Below, piece after piece: positions 1 through 8,173 of a stretch of 64,000 bases of DNA (the first letter of the stretch is position 1; each line of letters starts with the position of its first letter). The stretch covers positions 21,103 through 85,102 of the forward strand of contig NZ_CAJZAR010000065.1 of the NCBI RefSeq assembly GCF_914484835.1, in the 5' to 3' direction. This DNA is from Paraburkholderia tropica (GTDB taxonomy: Bacteria > Pseudomonadota > Gammaproteobacteria > Burkholderiales > Burkholderiaceae). The notes under the pieces were generated by a model that saw nothing but the letters and a program-made list of their open reading frames with translations, had not been told where the DNA came from and did no database searches. Both the position numbers and the translations under genes were made by a program.

Positions 1-266
1 TGCGGCGTGGCGACGAAATCGACGTCGCGCAGCACGCGCTGGGCGTATTGGAGCAGCGACTCGCCGTATTCGGTCGGCACCATGCCGGCCTTGCCGCGCA
101 CGAGGATCGGGTCGCCGAGCACTTCGCGCAGCCGCCGCAGCGCGGTGCTGATGGCCGGCTGCGTCTGATTCAGCCGCAGCGCGGCCTGGGTGACGCTGCG
201 CTCGACCAGCAGCGTGCGCAGTACGCGCACGAGCCAGATGTCGAGGGAAAGGGCAGAGTCGTCCAT
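1..266 (-). CDS. LysR-family transcriptional regulator, N-terminal part (runs off window)
   Basis: Only the first 88 codons are present; the gene continues past the left edge. Translation from the ATG at 266 gives a typical LysR winged helix-turn-helix, with residues reading SVTQAALRLNQTQPAIS and then LRRLREVLGDPILVR. The family binds DNA as a tetramer and answers a small-molecule inducer through a C-terminal domain that is not visible here. It lies downstream of and in the same direction as the DsbA-like isomerase, with about 190 bases between them. The target cannot be stated. The family assignment is secure; the regulon is unknown. Confidence 0.85.
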   Translation of the reverse strand, partial: MDDSALSLDIWLVRVLRTLLVERSVTQAALRLNQTQPAISTALRRLREVLGDPILVRGKAGMVPTEYGESLLQYAQRVLRDVDFVATP

Positions 267-459
267 GGCGATGAAGGCGGGAACGCGGGGGGGCTCGGTG
301 ATAGCGCGCCGCGCTCCGTGCGCACGGCGTCAGCCATAACCTTAAGCCGCCGCGCGCGTGCTTGCCATAGGGCGCGCGGTATGACGAGGATCAGCGCGGG
401 CGCGGTGCGCCGGTTGCCCGGCGCCCGCCCGCCTGTTTCACACGCCTTTTAGGCTATTT

Positions 460-1110
460 TCAGACGTTTTCCGTTTTCGCGAGACCCGAAGACAGCGAGC
501 TGATGCGCTTCACCTCGCGCGAGTCGAGCCAGTTCGGCGTGCGTGCGCAGTAGAGCACCATCGGCAGCGCGTCCTCGCCCCAGAACAGTTGCTGGTTCAT
601 CCAGAACGTGGGCACGCCGAACACGCCCATCGAGATCGCGTCGTTGGTGTTGCGGCGCAGTTGCGCGCGCACCGCTTCTTCCTCGATCAGCGCCTCGCCG
701 TGCGCGATGCCCACGCGCTCGCACAACTGCTCGAAGCCTTCTTCGCTCGACGGGTCGCGGCCCTCGCGCCAGATGAAGCGGAAAATCTCGCGCACGCAGG
801 CGAAGTCGCCGCCCGCCGCGATGGCGAGCAGCATCGGCTTGACCGAATCGAACGGATGCGCGGGCGGCATCTTGAACGGAATGCCCAGCTGCTCGGCGCG
901 GAACAGCGCGTGGCGGTACGTGAAGATGCGCTTGGCCGGAATCGTGCCGAGCGGCTGGCCCCAATGGCGGTACAGGTCGCTGAGCAGGACCGGCGTCGGC
1001 ACGAAGTCGAAGCCCGGCCACTTGTCGTACTGCTCCAGCAGCAGATACGAAAACGGCGACACGAAGTCGTAGAACCAGGCTGGCTGGCTGGCGTCGATGC
1101 CGCTGATCAT
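460..1110 (-). CDS. 2-hydroxychromene-2-carboxylate isomerase family protein (DsbA-like thioredoxin fold)
   Basis: This 216-residue protein has the HCCA isomerase/kappa-GST signature. Near residue 15 is DFVSPFSYL, where the first serine is the glutathione-contacting residue of the family, and around residue 165 is the cis-proline motif GVPTFW. Known members isomerise 2-hydroxychromene-2-carboxylate in naphthalene breakdown or act as glutathione-dependent oxidoreductases. No other aromatic catabolism gene is nearby, so the substrate is open. The ATG at 1110 is preceded by GCGGAGGAAC, a good ribosome binding site. The gene is cytoplasmic by prediction and follows the TAXI gene in the same direction after about 107 bases. 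Confidence 0.88.
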   Translation of the reverse strand: MISGIDASQPAWFYDFVSPFSYLLLEQYDKWPGFDFVPTPVLLSDLYRHWGQPLGTIPAKRIFTYRHALFRAEQLGIPFKMPPAHPFDSVKPMLLAIAAGGDFACVREIFRFIWREGRDPSSEEGFEQLCERVGIAHGEALIEEEAVRAQLRRNTNDAISMGVFGVPTFWMNQQLFWGEDALPMVLYCARTPNWLDSREVKRISSLSSGLAKTENV

Positions 1111-1217
1111 GCTGTTCCTCCGCTATGGGCTTTCATGCGGGCCGCAGCGGCGACCCGTCGTTTGAGTATCGATGGTATTCGGTGCTGCGTGCTGCAATTT
1201 TTTCGCGTCGGCCGATG

Positions 1218-2825
1218 TCAGGCGCCGCGTGTCTCGTCCCGGGTCCCGGCGCTGGCTTCTGGTCCGGCTTGCGCGTGTGTCTCTGCGTCGGCTTTTGCGT
1301 CTGCCTCTGCTTGTGTCTCTTTGTCTGCGTGCGTGCCTGCGTTCGCTTCATCCGCGGCGGGCGCTTCGTCGGCGACGCGTTCGTCCATCGCGTCGCCCGT
1401 ATCGAGTTCGGCGTTCGCGGGCGCGCCACCCATGCCGCCACCACTACCCAAACCGCCCGCGCCGTTCGCCTCGCGCTGTTCGCCGCCGTCACGCGCGGGC
1501 GACAGCCGCGAGCGCACGAAGCCGATATGCTCGCGCAGCACGTAGAACTGATCCGCATACGCAAGCGGCATTTTCATGCCGTTGACCGATTCCTCGATGG
1601 TGTCGAGCTGGCGCAACAGCGTGCGCCGCTCGGCGGCCGAGTTCTCGGCGAGCGCGGCGCGCTCCAGCGCGATCAGCGAACCATACCAGCGGTAGATGCG
1701 CGATTTTACCCGCCAGGCGTAGAGGCCGGGCACGAGCCGCAGGCCCGGAATCAGCACGACGATGATCGGCACCAGCACCACCAGCAGGCGGTCGGCGAGG
1801 CTCGCGAGCCAGAACGGCAGCACGCGGTAGAGGAAGCCCTTGCCCGATTTGTAGTAGCGCGCGGCGTCGTCGCTGATCGGGAAGTCCTGGGCGCGCGGCG
1901 CCGGGAATTCGCCCGCGCGCTGCAGCAGCGTCGACCGTCCATGCACTTCCTTGGCGGCATCGACGAGCAGGTCGGACAGCGCCGGATGCAGCGAGTCGCG
2001 CGCGACCAGCTCGGCCGTCGGCGCGATGAATTGCAGCGGATGCGGCGGCAGGTTGCGGCCGAAATCGAACGCGCCCATCGGGATCGTGATCGCCGTGAGG
2101 TAGGGGAAGCGGCGCGCGTAGGCGTCGGCCTGGGTGAAGTCGAAGAAGCGCACGCCCGGCATGCGCATCAGGCGGCCCATGACGGGCGGCTGCGCGGAAT
2201 CGCCGGTGAGGAAAGCGGCGTCGATCTTGCCCTCGGTCAGCGCGCGCGCGGCGTCGTCGCCGGACAGCGGCAGCAGTTGCGTCTTGCCGCCGGGCTCGAT
2301 GCCGTTGGCCTTGAGCAGCGTGAGCGCGAGCTCGCGCGTGCCGCTGCCTTCCGCGCCGATGGCGAGCCGCTCGCCCGCGAATTGCGACAGCCGCGTGACG
2401 GGCGGGCCGTGATAGAAGACTGCGAGCGGCACGTAGGCGACGCTGCCGAGCGAGACGAGCCGCTCCGGCACCTTGCTGGCGAGGCCGTCCTGCACGAAGG
2501 CGACGTCGACGTGCGAGGCTGGATCGGCGAGGCGCTGGAGATTCTGCGCGGAGCCTTCGGACTCCAGCACGTTCAGCGTGATGCGGTTGCGCGCGAGGAT
2601 CGCCTTGTACTTCTGCGCGGCGTTCCAGTAGGTGCTGCCCTTGGGGCCGGCGCTCAGGGTGAGCGTGCTGGGCGGCGCGGGCTGGATCAGGCGCACGGCG
2701 AGCCAGATGGCGGCCACGCTCACGAGCAGGATAGGACCGAAGGAGACGGCCAGGTCGCGCCACGAAATCGCCACGAAACGCGCGACGAGACGGGGAGGAG
2801 GTTTGCGGCCGGTGGGGGACTTCAT
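1218..2825 (-). CDS. TAXI-family solute-binding protein, membrane-anchored, with C-terminal low-complexity tail
   Basis: This protein of 535 residues resembles the TAXI-type periplasmic binding component of TRAP transporters (LSAGPKGSTYW near residue 57, GAEGSGTRELA near 165). An N-terminal hydrophobic segment at about 29-46 looks like a signal anchor. A second one at about 345-362 (LLVVLVPIIVVLIPG) is followed by a basic stretch and a long Ala/Glu/Asp/Thr-rich tail. Typical TAXI proteins are secreted, lack the second membrane segment and sit beside TRAP permease genes; none is present here. The ATG at 2825 was chosen because the family sequence begins after it and the upstream extension is Arg/His-rich. 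Ligand unknown. Confidence 0.82.
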   Translation of the reverse strand: MKSPTGRKPPPRLVARFVAISWRDLAVSFGPILLVSVAAIWLAVRLIQPAPPSTLTLSAGPKGSTYWNAAQKYKAILARNRITLNVLESEGSAQNLQRLADPASHVDVAFVQDGLASKVPERLVSLGSVAYVPLAVFYHGPPVTRLSQFAGERLAIGAEGSGTRELALTLLKANGIEPGGKTQLLPLSGDDAARALTEGKIDAAFLTGDSAQPPVMGRLMRMPGVRFFDFTQADAYARRFPYLTAITIPMGAFDFGRNLPPHPLQFIAPTAELVARDSLHPALSDLLVDAAKEVHGRSTLLQRAGEFPAPRAQDFPISDDAARYYKSGKGFLYRVLPFWLASLADRLLVVLVPIIVVLIPGLRLVPGLYAWRVKSRIYRWYGSLIALERAALAENSAAERRTLLRQLDTIEESVNGMKMPLAYADQFYVLREHIGFVRSRLSPARDGGEQREANGAGGLGSGGGMGGAPANAELDTGDAMDERVADEAPAADEANAGTHADKETQAEADAKADAETHAQAGPEASAGTRDETRGA

Positions 2826-3537
2826 CGGGGAAAGGCGGGCCTCGGAGGTTCGTGTGCGGTTCGTGCGCGGTTCGTGTGATACGTGCGGTCTTTGCCGGGT
2901 GGATGCGGCGCCGTGCCGGGCGCAGGCGCCATGCGCGGCGCGGAGGAATCGCACGAGCGGTCGGCATCGGCTATCGGCATCGGCGCGCGCGGCCGGTCCG
3001 CCGATGGTACATGAGATTCGCCGTTGCGGCGGCTAGCGGGCGGCCGTGGCGCGCAAGCCGCGCCGAGGCGCTAAATCCTTTGCGCTCGCGCTGCGCCCAG
3101 GCTAAATTGTGGAGCGCCGTGGCCGGCCTTGCCGCCCGCGCGCGACCCTCGCCCGGCAGGCGCGCAATCGAGCGCGCGTCAGGCGGCGGTACGCGACAAA
3201 ACAAACAACAAGACAACACCGTGGCACGGCGCCCGGGCGAACCAGGGCGGATTCACGGATCACGCCGCCGCCCGCCGCAATGTGCCGATTTCAGCCTCTC
3301 GCAATCTCTCGCAGCAGCGTGGCCAGACCACGGCTGTGCCGTCGCGCGCCTTCGAAGGCGTGGACGGCGGCTGCCCGCGGGTGTCGTAACGAAGCCGCCG
3401 CAGCGCGCCGGCGGACGGCGCAAGAGCCGTCCGGCGGTGCGCCAGGCGATTTATCCTCGCTACGGAGCTAAGCATTGGGCGAAGCAACGGGCGAAGCAAC
3501 GAGAGAAGTACTTACGCGATAGCAACAAGGAGAGAAC
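2826..3537. other. intergenic region between TAXI and BON genes
   Basis: About 710 bases separate two divergent genes. Several open frames cross it, but they are Arg/Ala-rich, lack family features and have no convincing ribosome binding site except the one belonging to the BON gene at its right end. No terminator or repeat was recognised. It presumably holds promoters for both flanking genes, but none could be assigned with confidence. Confidence 0.4.
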
Positions 3538-3894
3538 ATGAAATCGGTCGCTATTCTGAAGACCCTGGCCGCAGTCGCCTGTGTGACGGTGGCGTGCAGC
3601 GTGTATGCGCAGGACAATTCGGCGGCGAGCGGCGCAGCTGCCGCCCCGGCCGCGAAGGCCGCTCCGACCTCGGGCAAGAAGGCCGACCGCAAGCTGGGCT
3701 ACACGGTGCGCAAGGCGCTCTCGAAGGCGCAGGGCATCGACGTGTCGAACATCACGGTGCGCTCGCACGGCGGCGCGGTCACGCTGACCGGCTCGGTGCC
3801 GTCGCAGGACCAGATCGATCAGGCCGGCCAGGTCGCGCAAGGCGTGGCGGGCGTGAAGTCGGTGTCGAACAAGCTGACGGTCATGCAGCAGTAA
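3538..3894 (+). CDS. secreted BON-domain protein
   Basis: This 118-residue protein starts with a Sec signal peptide ending in CSVYAQD, so the mature form is probably periplasmic. An Ala/Pro/Lys-rich stretch (about 26-50) follows, then one BON domain (about 55-116) ending in GVAGVKSVSNKLTVMQQ. BON domains are thought to bind phospholipid or membrane surfaces and occur in OsmY-like stress proteins. The start is supported by AACAAGGAGAGAAC just upstream. A strong intrinsic terminator follows, so it is monocistronic. OsmY has two BON domains; this protein has one, as is common for Burkholderia paralogs. The exact role is unknown. Confidence 0.9.
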   Translation: MKSVAILKTLAAVACVTVACSVYAQDNSAASGAAAAPAAKAAPTSGKKADRKLGYTVRKALSKAQGIDVSNITVRSHGGAVTLTGSVPSQDQIDQAGQVAQGVAGVKSVSNKLTVMQQ

Positions 3895-3944
3895 GCCGCG
3901 TGTCCGCGCGCCCGGCAGCACCGCCGGGCGCGAGGGCGGCACGA

Positions 3945-3980
3945 ACGGGCTCCGGCATTGCGCCGGGGCCCGTTTTTTTT
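3945..3980 (+). terminator. rho-independent terminator of BON gene
   Basis: The arms ACGGGC-TCCGGC and GCCGGG-GCCCGT form a GC-rich hairpin with a short loop, directly followed by eight T residues. It lies about 50 bases after the BON stop codon. Confidence 0.9.
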
Positions 3981-4017
3981 GGTTCATCGCGGATTGCCGG
4001 GGAATGCGGCGCGCATT

Positions 4018-4053
4018 TATCGGGCTCGTTATCGGGCTCGTTATGGGACTCGC
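4018..4053. repeat. short 12-bp tandem repeat
   Basis: Two exact copies of TATCGGGCTCGT are followed by a third, degenerate copy. The array is in the noncoding gap after the BON terminator. Function unknown; it may simply be a slippage product. Confidence 0.7.
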
Positions 4054-4207
4054 ATTGATCGGACTATTTCCAGCGTTTATGGAAATCGGCGCGCGCTAGT
4101 GCGGCCTGACACACTGCGGTCCCGCAATTGGGGGTATATGTTGAGAGTGTGCAGGTCCCGATCATGCTATTCGTGGATCGTGCGCGGACTCATTGCAGGT
4201 AACTGTC

Positions 4208-4468
4208 ATGACTATCCATACCTATACCGATTTGCCTCTCGTCGACCGGGCCGCTTTCGAGCTGGCCTGCGCGCGGCACGGCTTTGCGCCGATCCACTTC
4301 GACGTGCGCGGCGAAACCGATCCCGACGATCCCGAGCACGGCGAACTCCTCGTCGTGCGGCGCGGCGCATGGGCCCAGGCGTATCGCATCGATGCGCGCG
4401 GGCAATGGCTGCGTCAATTCGAGGTCGATCTGAACGGGCGGTTTTTCCGGCAGGCGCCGTATCTCTGA
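4208..4468 (+). CDS. small hypothetical protein
   Basis: A small protein of 86 residues with acidic character (GETDPDDPEHGELLVV in the middle) and a C-terminus ending in GRFFRQAPYL. No signal peptide, membrane segment or known motif was recognised. Codon use is typical of the surrounding genes, with high G+C in third positions, which supports a real gene. The ATG at 4208 follows AGGTAACTGTC and gives a compact start; an in-frame ATG at 4193 would add five residues. Its neighbours, a BON protein and a TSUP permease, do not suggest a role. Confidence 0.6.
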   Translation: MTIHTYTDLPLVDRAAFELACARHGFAPIHFDVRGETDPDDPEHGELLVVRRGAWAQAYRIDARGQWLRQFEVDLNGRFFRQAPYL

Positions 4469-4562
4469 CGGCGCTTGAAGCCGCCCGCATCGGCTTGAAT
4501 CTGCTTCAACCGGGGATCGCACCGGCGCGCGCCTGAGCGCGCGCCGTCGCGGCGTGGCGCGC

Positions 4563-5351
4563 TCAGGCCAGCACGAGCCGCACGCCGACCAGCGTCAGCG
4601 TGGCCGCGAGCAGCACGCGCAGCAGCTTTTCGGGCGCGCGCGACGACAGCATGCTGCCGATCGCGATACCCGGCAGCGAGCCGCACAGCAGCGAGATCAG
4701 CATCGACCAGTCGATCGAGCCGAGCAGCCAGTGCCCCGCGCCTGCGAGCAGCGTCAGCGGCACGGCATGCGCGACGTCGGAACCGACGATGCGCACCGTC
4801 GGCAGCGTGGGATAGAGCAGCAGCAGCACCGTCACGCCGATCGCGCCGGCGCCCACCGAGGTCAGCGACACCAATACGCCGAGCACCGCGCCCGTGAGCA
4901 CGGTGAAGAACAGCGTGCGCGCCTCGCCCGGCGCATGGCGATGCCGCGAGGCGAAGGCCGCGAGCTGCGGCCGGAAGATCAGCGCGACCGCCGTGATGAG
5001 CAGCGCCGCCCCGAGCACCGACTGGATCAGATGCCCGGCGCGCGGCGTATCCATGCCGAAGCGGTGCAGCAGGATCAGCGTGATGGTCGCGGCGGGCACG
5101 CTGCCGGCCGCGAGCCGCAGGGTCACGCGCCAGTCGACCGATCCCTTGAGCCCGTGCACGAGCGTGCCCGCCGACTTGGTCGCCGCCGCGTAGAGCAGGT
5201 CGGTGCCGACGGCGGTCGCCGGGTGCACGTTGAACAGCAGGACGAGGATCGGCGTCATCAGCGAGCCGCCGCCCACGCCGGTCAGGCCGACCAGAAAGCC
5301 AACCGCGAGGCCGGAGACGGAATACAGCAGATCGATATGGGGTAGGGTCAT
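4563..5351 (-). CDS. TSUP (TauE/SafE) family membrane permease
   Basis: This integral membrane protein of 262 residues has about eight hydrophobic segments and the TSUP repeat signature: GFLVGLTGVGGGSLMTPIL near residue 20 and a related LVSLTSVGAGAIGV in the second half. The family exports or imports small sulfur or carboxylate anions such as sulfite, sulfoacetate or taurine-derived compounds. The first glycine-rich motif ends in a histidine-containing segment (NVHPATAVGTDLL) usual in the family. It is a single gene, convergent with the small unknown upstream and divergent from rarD. It is a different subfamily from the TSUP gene at 7236. The substrate cannot be assigned. Confidence 0.88.
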   Translation of the reverse strand: MTLPHIDLLYSVSGLAVGFLVGLTGVGGGSLMTPILVLLFNVHPATAVGTDLLYAAATKSAGTLVHGLKGSVDWRVTLRLAAGSVPAATITLILLHRFGMDTPRAGHLIQSVLGAALLITAVALIFRPQLAAFASRHRHAPGEARTLFFTVLTGAVLGVLVSLTSVGAGAIGVTVLLLLYPTLPTVRIVGSDVAHAVPLTLLAGAGHWLLGSIDWSMLISLLCGSLPGIAIGSMLSSRAPEKLLRVLLAATLTLVGVRLVLA

Positions 5352-5734
5352 CGCGGACGGCGCGGACTATCGCGGACTAAAGTGGCCTGACTGCCTGGGG
5401 CTATGACGCTTCGCACCGTGTCGCGACTGCGTCTGGACTGGCGCGGCGGCGTCGATCGCGTGGGGATCGTAAGCGCGTCGTCAGGCTGGACAGCGGCAAG
5501 GGCTGGCGGCGAAAATCCGCTATTGTCGCAAAACCGGCGGTTCGGCGCAGGGTTGGCCGAAATTTTGCTCGCTTCGGGCCTCGCGTGTCAGCCTTTCGTC
5601 AGCACGCGCGCGGCCTTGAAACGCCCGCGAGCCAGTTCGATATCGGTCGTCACCGGCCGCCACCGGCCCTCCCGCAGCGCGGTCGATCCGTCGTCAGAAC
5701 GTCGTCCTAGCGCAGTCAGACACAAGAACGAATC
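5352..5734. other. intergenic region upstream of rarD and TSUP permease
   Basis: About 380 bases between divergent genes. A frame open on the plus strand here has no recognisable features. The region must contain promoters for both neighbours, but no clear hexamer pair or hairpin was found. Confidence 0.35.
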
Positions 5735-6628
5735 ATGAATCCCGGCATCGCGTACGCATTCTCCGCCTTCACCCTCTGGGGGCTGTTCCCGGTCTACTTC
5801 AAGACGCTGCATCAGATTCCCGCGCTCGAAATGCTCGCGCACCGCATGGCGTGGTCGCTCGTGTTCGTGCTGGCCGTGCTGCTGGTGCGCCATCACTGGG
5901 CGTGGCTGCGGCCCGCGCTGCGCGACCGCCGCCTGCTCGCGCGTTTCGTCGCCAGCGCCGCGCTGCTGTCGGCCAACTGGGGCCTCTATATCTGGGCGGT
6001 GAACGCGGGGCATATCGTCGAGGCGAGTCTCGGCTACTTCATCAATCCGCTCATCAACGTGGTGTTCGGCTATCTGTTTCTGCGCGAGCGGCTGCGGCCG
6101 CTGCAATGGTGCGCCGTGGCGATCGCGACGCTCGCCGTCGCCTGGCTCACCTGGCAGAACGGCACGCCGCCGTGGATCAGTCTCGCGCTGGCCGTGACCT
6201 TCGGCGGCTATGGCTTGCTGCGCAAGACCGCGCAGCTCGGCGCGCTCGAAGGGCTCGCGCTCGAGACCGTGCTGCTGTTTCCCGTTGCGCTCGTCTATCT
6301 GACGATCATCGGCCTCGCGGGCGCGAGCCATTTCGCGCGCGCGCCGCTCGGGCTGCAATTGCTGCTGGTCGCTGCCGGGCCGATCACGGCTGTGCCGCTG
6401 TTGCTGTTCGCGGCGGCCGCACGGCGCATTCCGCTTTCGATGCTCGGACTGATTCAGTACGTCACGCCGACGCTCCAGCTGCTCACCGGCGTGCTGATCT
6501 ACAACGAGCCGTTCGGCTCGGTGCGCGCGCTCGGCTACGGCGCGATCTGGGTCGCGCTCGTGATCTATTCGTTCGAGGGGCTGCGCGCCACGCTGCTGAG
6601 CGCGCGGCGCATGCGCGAGGTGGATTAA
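5735..6628 (+). CDS. rarD: RarD-type EamA (drug/metabolite) transporter
   Basis: This inner-membrane protein of 297 residues begins MNPGIAYAFSAFTLWGLFPV, the characteristic start of RarD proteins, followed by YFKTLHQIPALEMLAHR. Ten hydrophobic segments form two EamA repeats. RarD was named for a chloramphenicol-sensitivity locus; the transported substrate is not firmly known. The length matches the family (about 295-300). The last segment, FGSVRALGYGAIWVALVIYS, also fits. It is divergent from the TSUP gene and followed by a small gene of unknown function after 174 bases. No regulatory signal was recognised. Confidence 0.92.
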   Translation: MNPGIAYAFSAFTLWGLFPVYFKTLHQIPALEMLAHRMAWSLVFVLAVLLVRHHWAWLRPALRDRRLLARFVASAALLSANWGLYIWAVNAGHIVEASLGYFINPLINVVFGYLFLRERLRPLQWCAVAIATLAVAWLTWQNGTPPWISLALAVTFGGYGLLRKTAQLGALEGLALETVLLFPVALVYLTIIGLAGASHFARAPLGLQLLLVAAGPITAVPLLLFAAAARRIPLSMLGLIQYVTPTLQLLTGVLIYNEPFGSVRALGYGAIWVALVIYSFEGLRATLLSARRMREVD

Positions 6629-6802
6629 GCGTGGATTGAATGCGGTGTTGTTGATCAGCCGCAAATCTGACGCCGCCCCTGACGACGATTGGCTGCTGCG
6701 CTGACCTCGCGGTAGGATGCTTCGGCAAGCTGCGAACACACGAAGGACAGGCCCCGCACCAGGCGGCATCCGCAGTTCGCCGAACAGGGGAGACAAGCGC
6801 GC

Positions 6803-7183
6803 ATGAGCAACGAAGCCGTCCATCGCTTCGAGGAAGAATTCGCGCCGCGCATCGCCGCGCGGCTCGCGACGCAGTTCGGGCCGGACGTGCACGTGGAAGT
6901 CGTGCCGAACGCGGGACGCGGCCATCCCACGCGCGTGCGGCTATCGGGTGTGTCGAGCGAGAGCCGCCATCCGTATGCGTATCCGCTGAACGTGTTCCTG
7001 ACGTGGGACGTCGACGAGATCGAGCGCCTCATGGAGCCGGGCGGCGAGGCGCGCTTCGCGCACTATCTCGACGCGACGACGCGCAAGATGGCGTCGTGGG
7101 AAACGGCGCGTCCGGTGAATTTTTCGACGCGCACGCAAGGCGAGCGGGAAGTGCTGATCGGCGGTCTCGACTTCGAGGGCTGA
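6803..7183 (+). CDS. hypothetical protein, possibly a Burkholderia-specific family
   Basis: This 126-residue soluble protein has a well-formed composition and ordinary codon use. It reads MSNEAVHRFEEEF at the N-terminus and ends in REVLIGGLDFEG. The middle contains PYAYPLNVFLTWDVDEIERL, suggesting a mixed alpha/beta fold. No catalytic motif, signal or membrane segment was seen. AGGGGAGACAAGCGCGC just upstream provides a ribosome binding site for the ATG at 6803. I believe similar proteins are confined to Burkholderia relatives (perhaps a DUF5594-type family), but that is from memory. It is convergent with the TSUP gene at 7236. Confidence 0.7.
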   Translation: MSNEAVHRFEEEFAPRIAARLATQFGPDVHVEVVPNAGRGHPTRVRLSGVSSESRHPYAYPLNVFLTWDVDEIERLMEPGGEARFAHYLDATTRKMASWETARPVNFSTRTQGEREVLIGGLDFEG

Positions 7184-7235
7184 ATTTCGCGGACTTTCGG
7201 TGACTTTCGCTGATCGGGTTGCCCGAACGCGCGCG

Positions 7236-8126
7236 TTACACCACGCCCGCCGCCATCATCGCGTGGACGGCCTTCACGGCCATGCCCACGGCCACGCATC
7301 CCGCGAACGCCGCGAACGACTGCTGCAGACGCGCGCCGCTTACATGGCGCGCGAACACGCGGCCGATGAGCATGCCCGCGAGCGCGCCGGCCGCGAACGG
7401 CACGGCGTTGATCCAGAGCATGTGGCCGCTCGCGGCCGACGCGGCGACGCCAGCCGCCGACACCAGTGCGATCACGGCCAGCGAAGTCGCGACGATGCCC
7501 TGCATCGGAATGTCCGAGGCGCGCTTGAGCGCGGGCACGATCACGAAGCCGCCGCCCACGCCGAGCAAGCCCGAGAGGAATCCCGCCATCGCGCCCGAAA
7601 GCGCGAGCGCCCGCGCGCAGGGCGCGGTCCAGTCGAGCTTGCCGCGATCGGCGTTCAGACGGCAGGGCAGATCGGACGGACAGAGTTCGGCGCCGCCTTG
7701 CAGATCGAGCGCGTCATCCGCCGGATGAGCCTCTGCCTGCGCGCCCGCCATCGCGCGCTGCTGATGAAACATGCGCCACGCCACGCGCGCCAGCACGAGC
7801 GCGAACACCAGCATGAGCGGCGCATCGGGCAAGCGATGCGCGACCCAGAGACCGGCGGGCGAGATTACCGCGCCCGCGACCGCCATCAGCGCGGCGGCCT
7901 TGTAGCGCACCTTGCCCTCGCGCAGCGCCAGCAGCGCGCCGATGCCCGCCGCGAGCGCCACCGCGAACAGGCCGATCGGCGCGGCCTGCGCCACGTCGAG
8001 CCCGAGCCCGAACACCAGCAGCGGCACCGCGACGATCGCGCCGCCCGCGCCCGTCAGCGCCAGGATGAGGCCGACGACCGAACCGAGCGCGGCGCTGACC
8101 AGCGTGACCATCTCCATGTGCGCCAT
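7236..8126 (-). CDS. TSUP (TauE/SafE) permease of the sulfide module
   Basis: This permease of 296 residues has TSUP repeats GLILALTGAGGAIVAVPLL (about 20-38) and GFLSGLLGVGGGFVIVPAL (about 190-208). Between them is a hydrophilic loop (about 118-170) with two cysteines (ELCPSDLPCRL) that could sense or bind sulfur species. The ATG at 8126 follows CGGAGAACGCGC. It lies 47 bases downstream of the SQR-like gene in the same direction and probably shares its transcript. In comparable operons this permease is thought to export sulfite or thiosulfate produced by sulfide oxidation. The exact anion is inferred, not shown. Confidence 0.88.
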   Translation of the reverse strand: MAHMEMVTLVSAALGSVVGLILALTGAGGAIVAVPLLVFGLGLDVAQAAPIGLFAVALAAGIGALLALREGKVRYKAAALMAVAGAVISPAGLWVAHRLPDAPLMLVFALVLARVAWRMFHQQRAMAGAQAEAHPADDALDLQGGAELCPSDLPCRLNADRGKLDWTAPCARALALSGAMAGFLSGLLGVGGGFVIVPALKRASDIPMQGIVATSLAVIALVSAAGVAASAASGHMLWINAVPFAAGALAGMLIGRVFARHVSGARLQQSFAAFAGCVAVGMAVKAVHAMMAAGVV

Positions 8127-8173
8127 GTGCGCGTTCTCCGAAGTGACGTCAGATTCAGCAGCCCGCGAGACGC

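Noticed and set aside
2852..3541. Possible gene in the gap before the BON gene
   Set aside because: Composition and lack of ribosome binding site and motifs suggest noncoding DNA.
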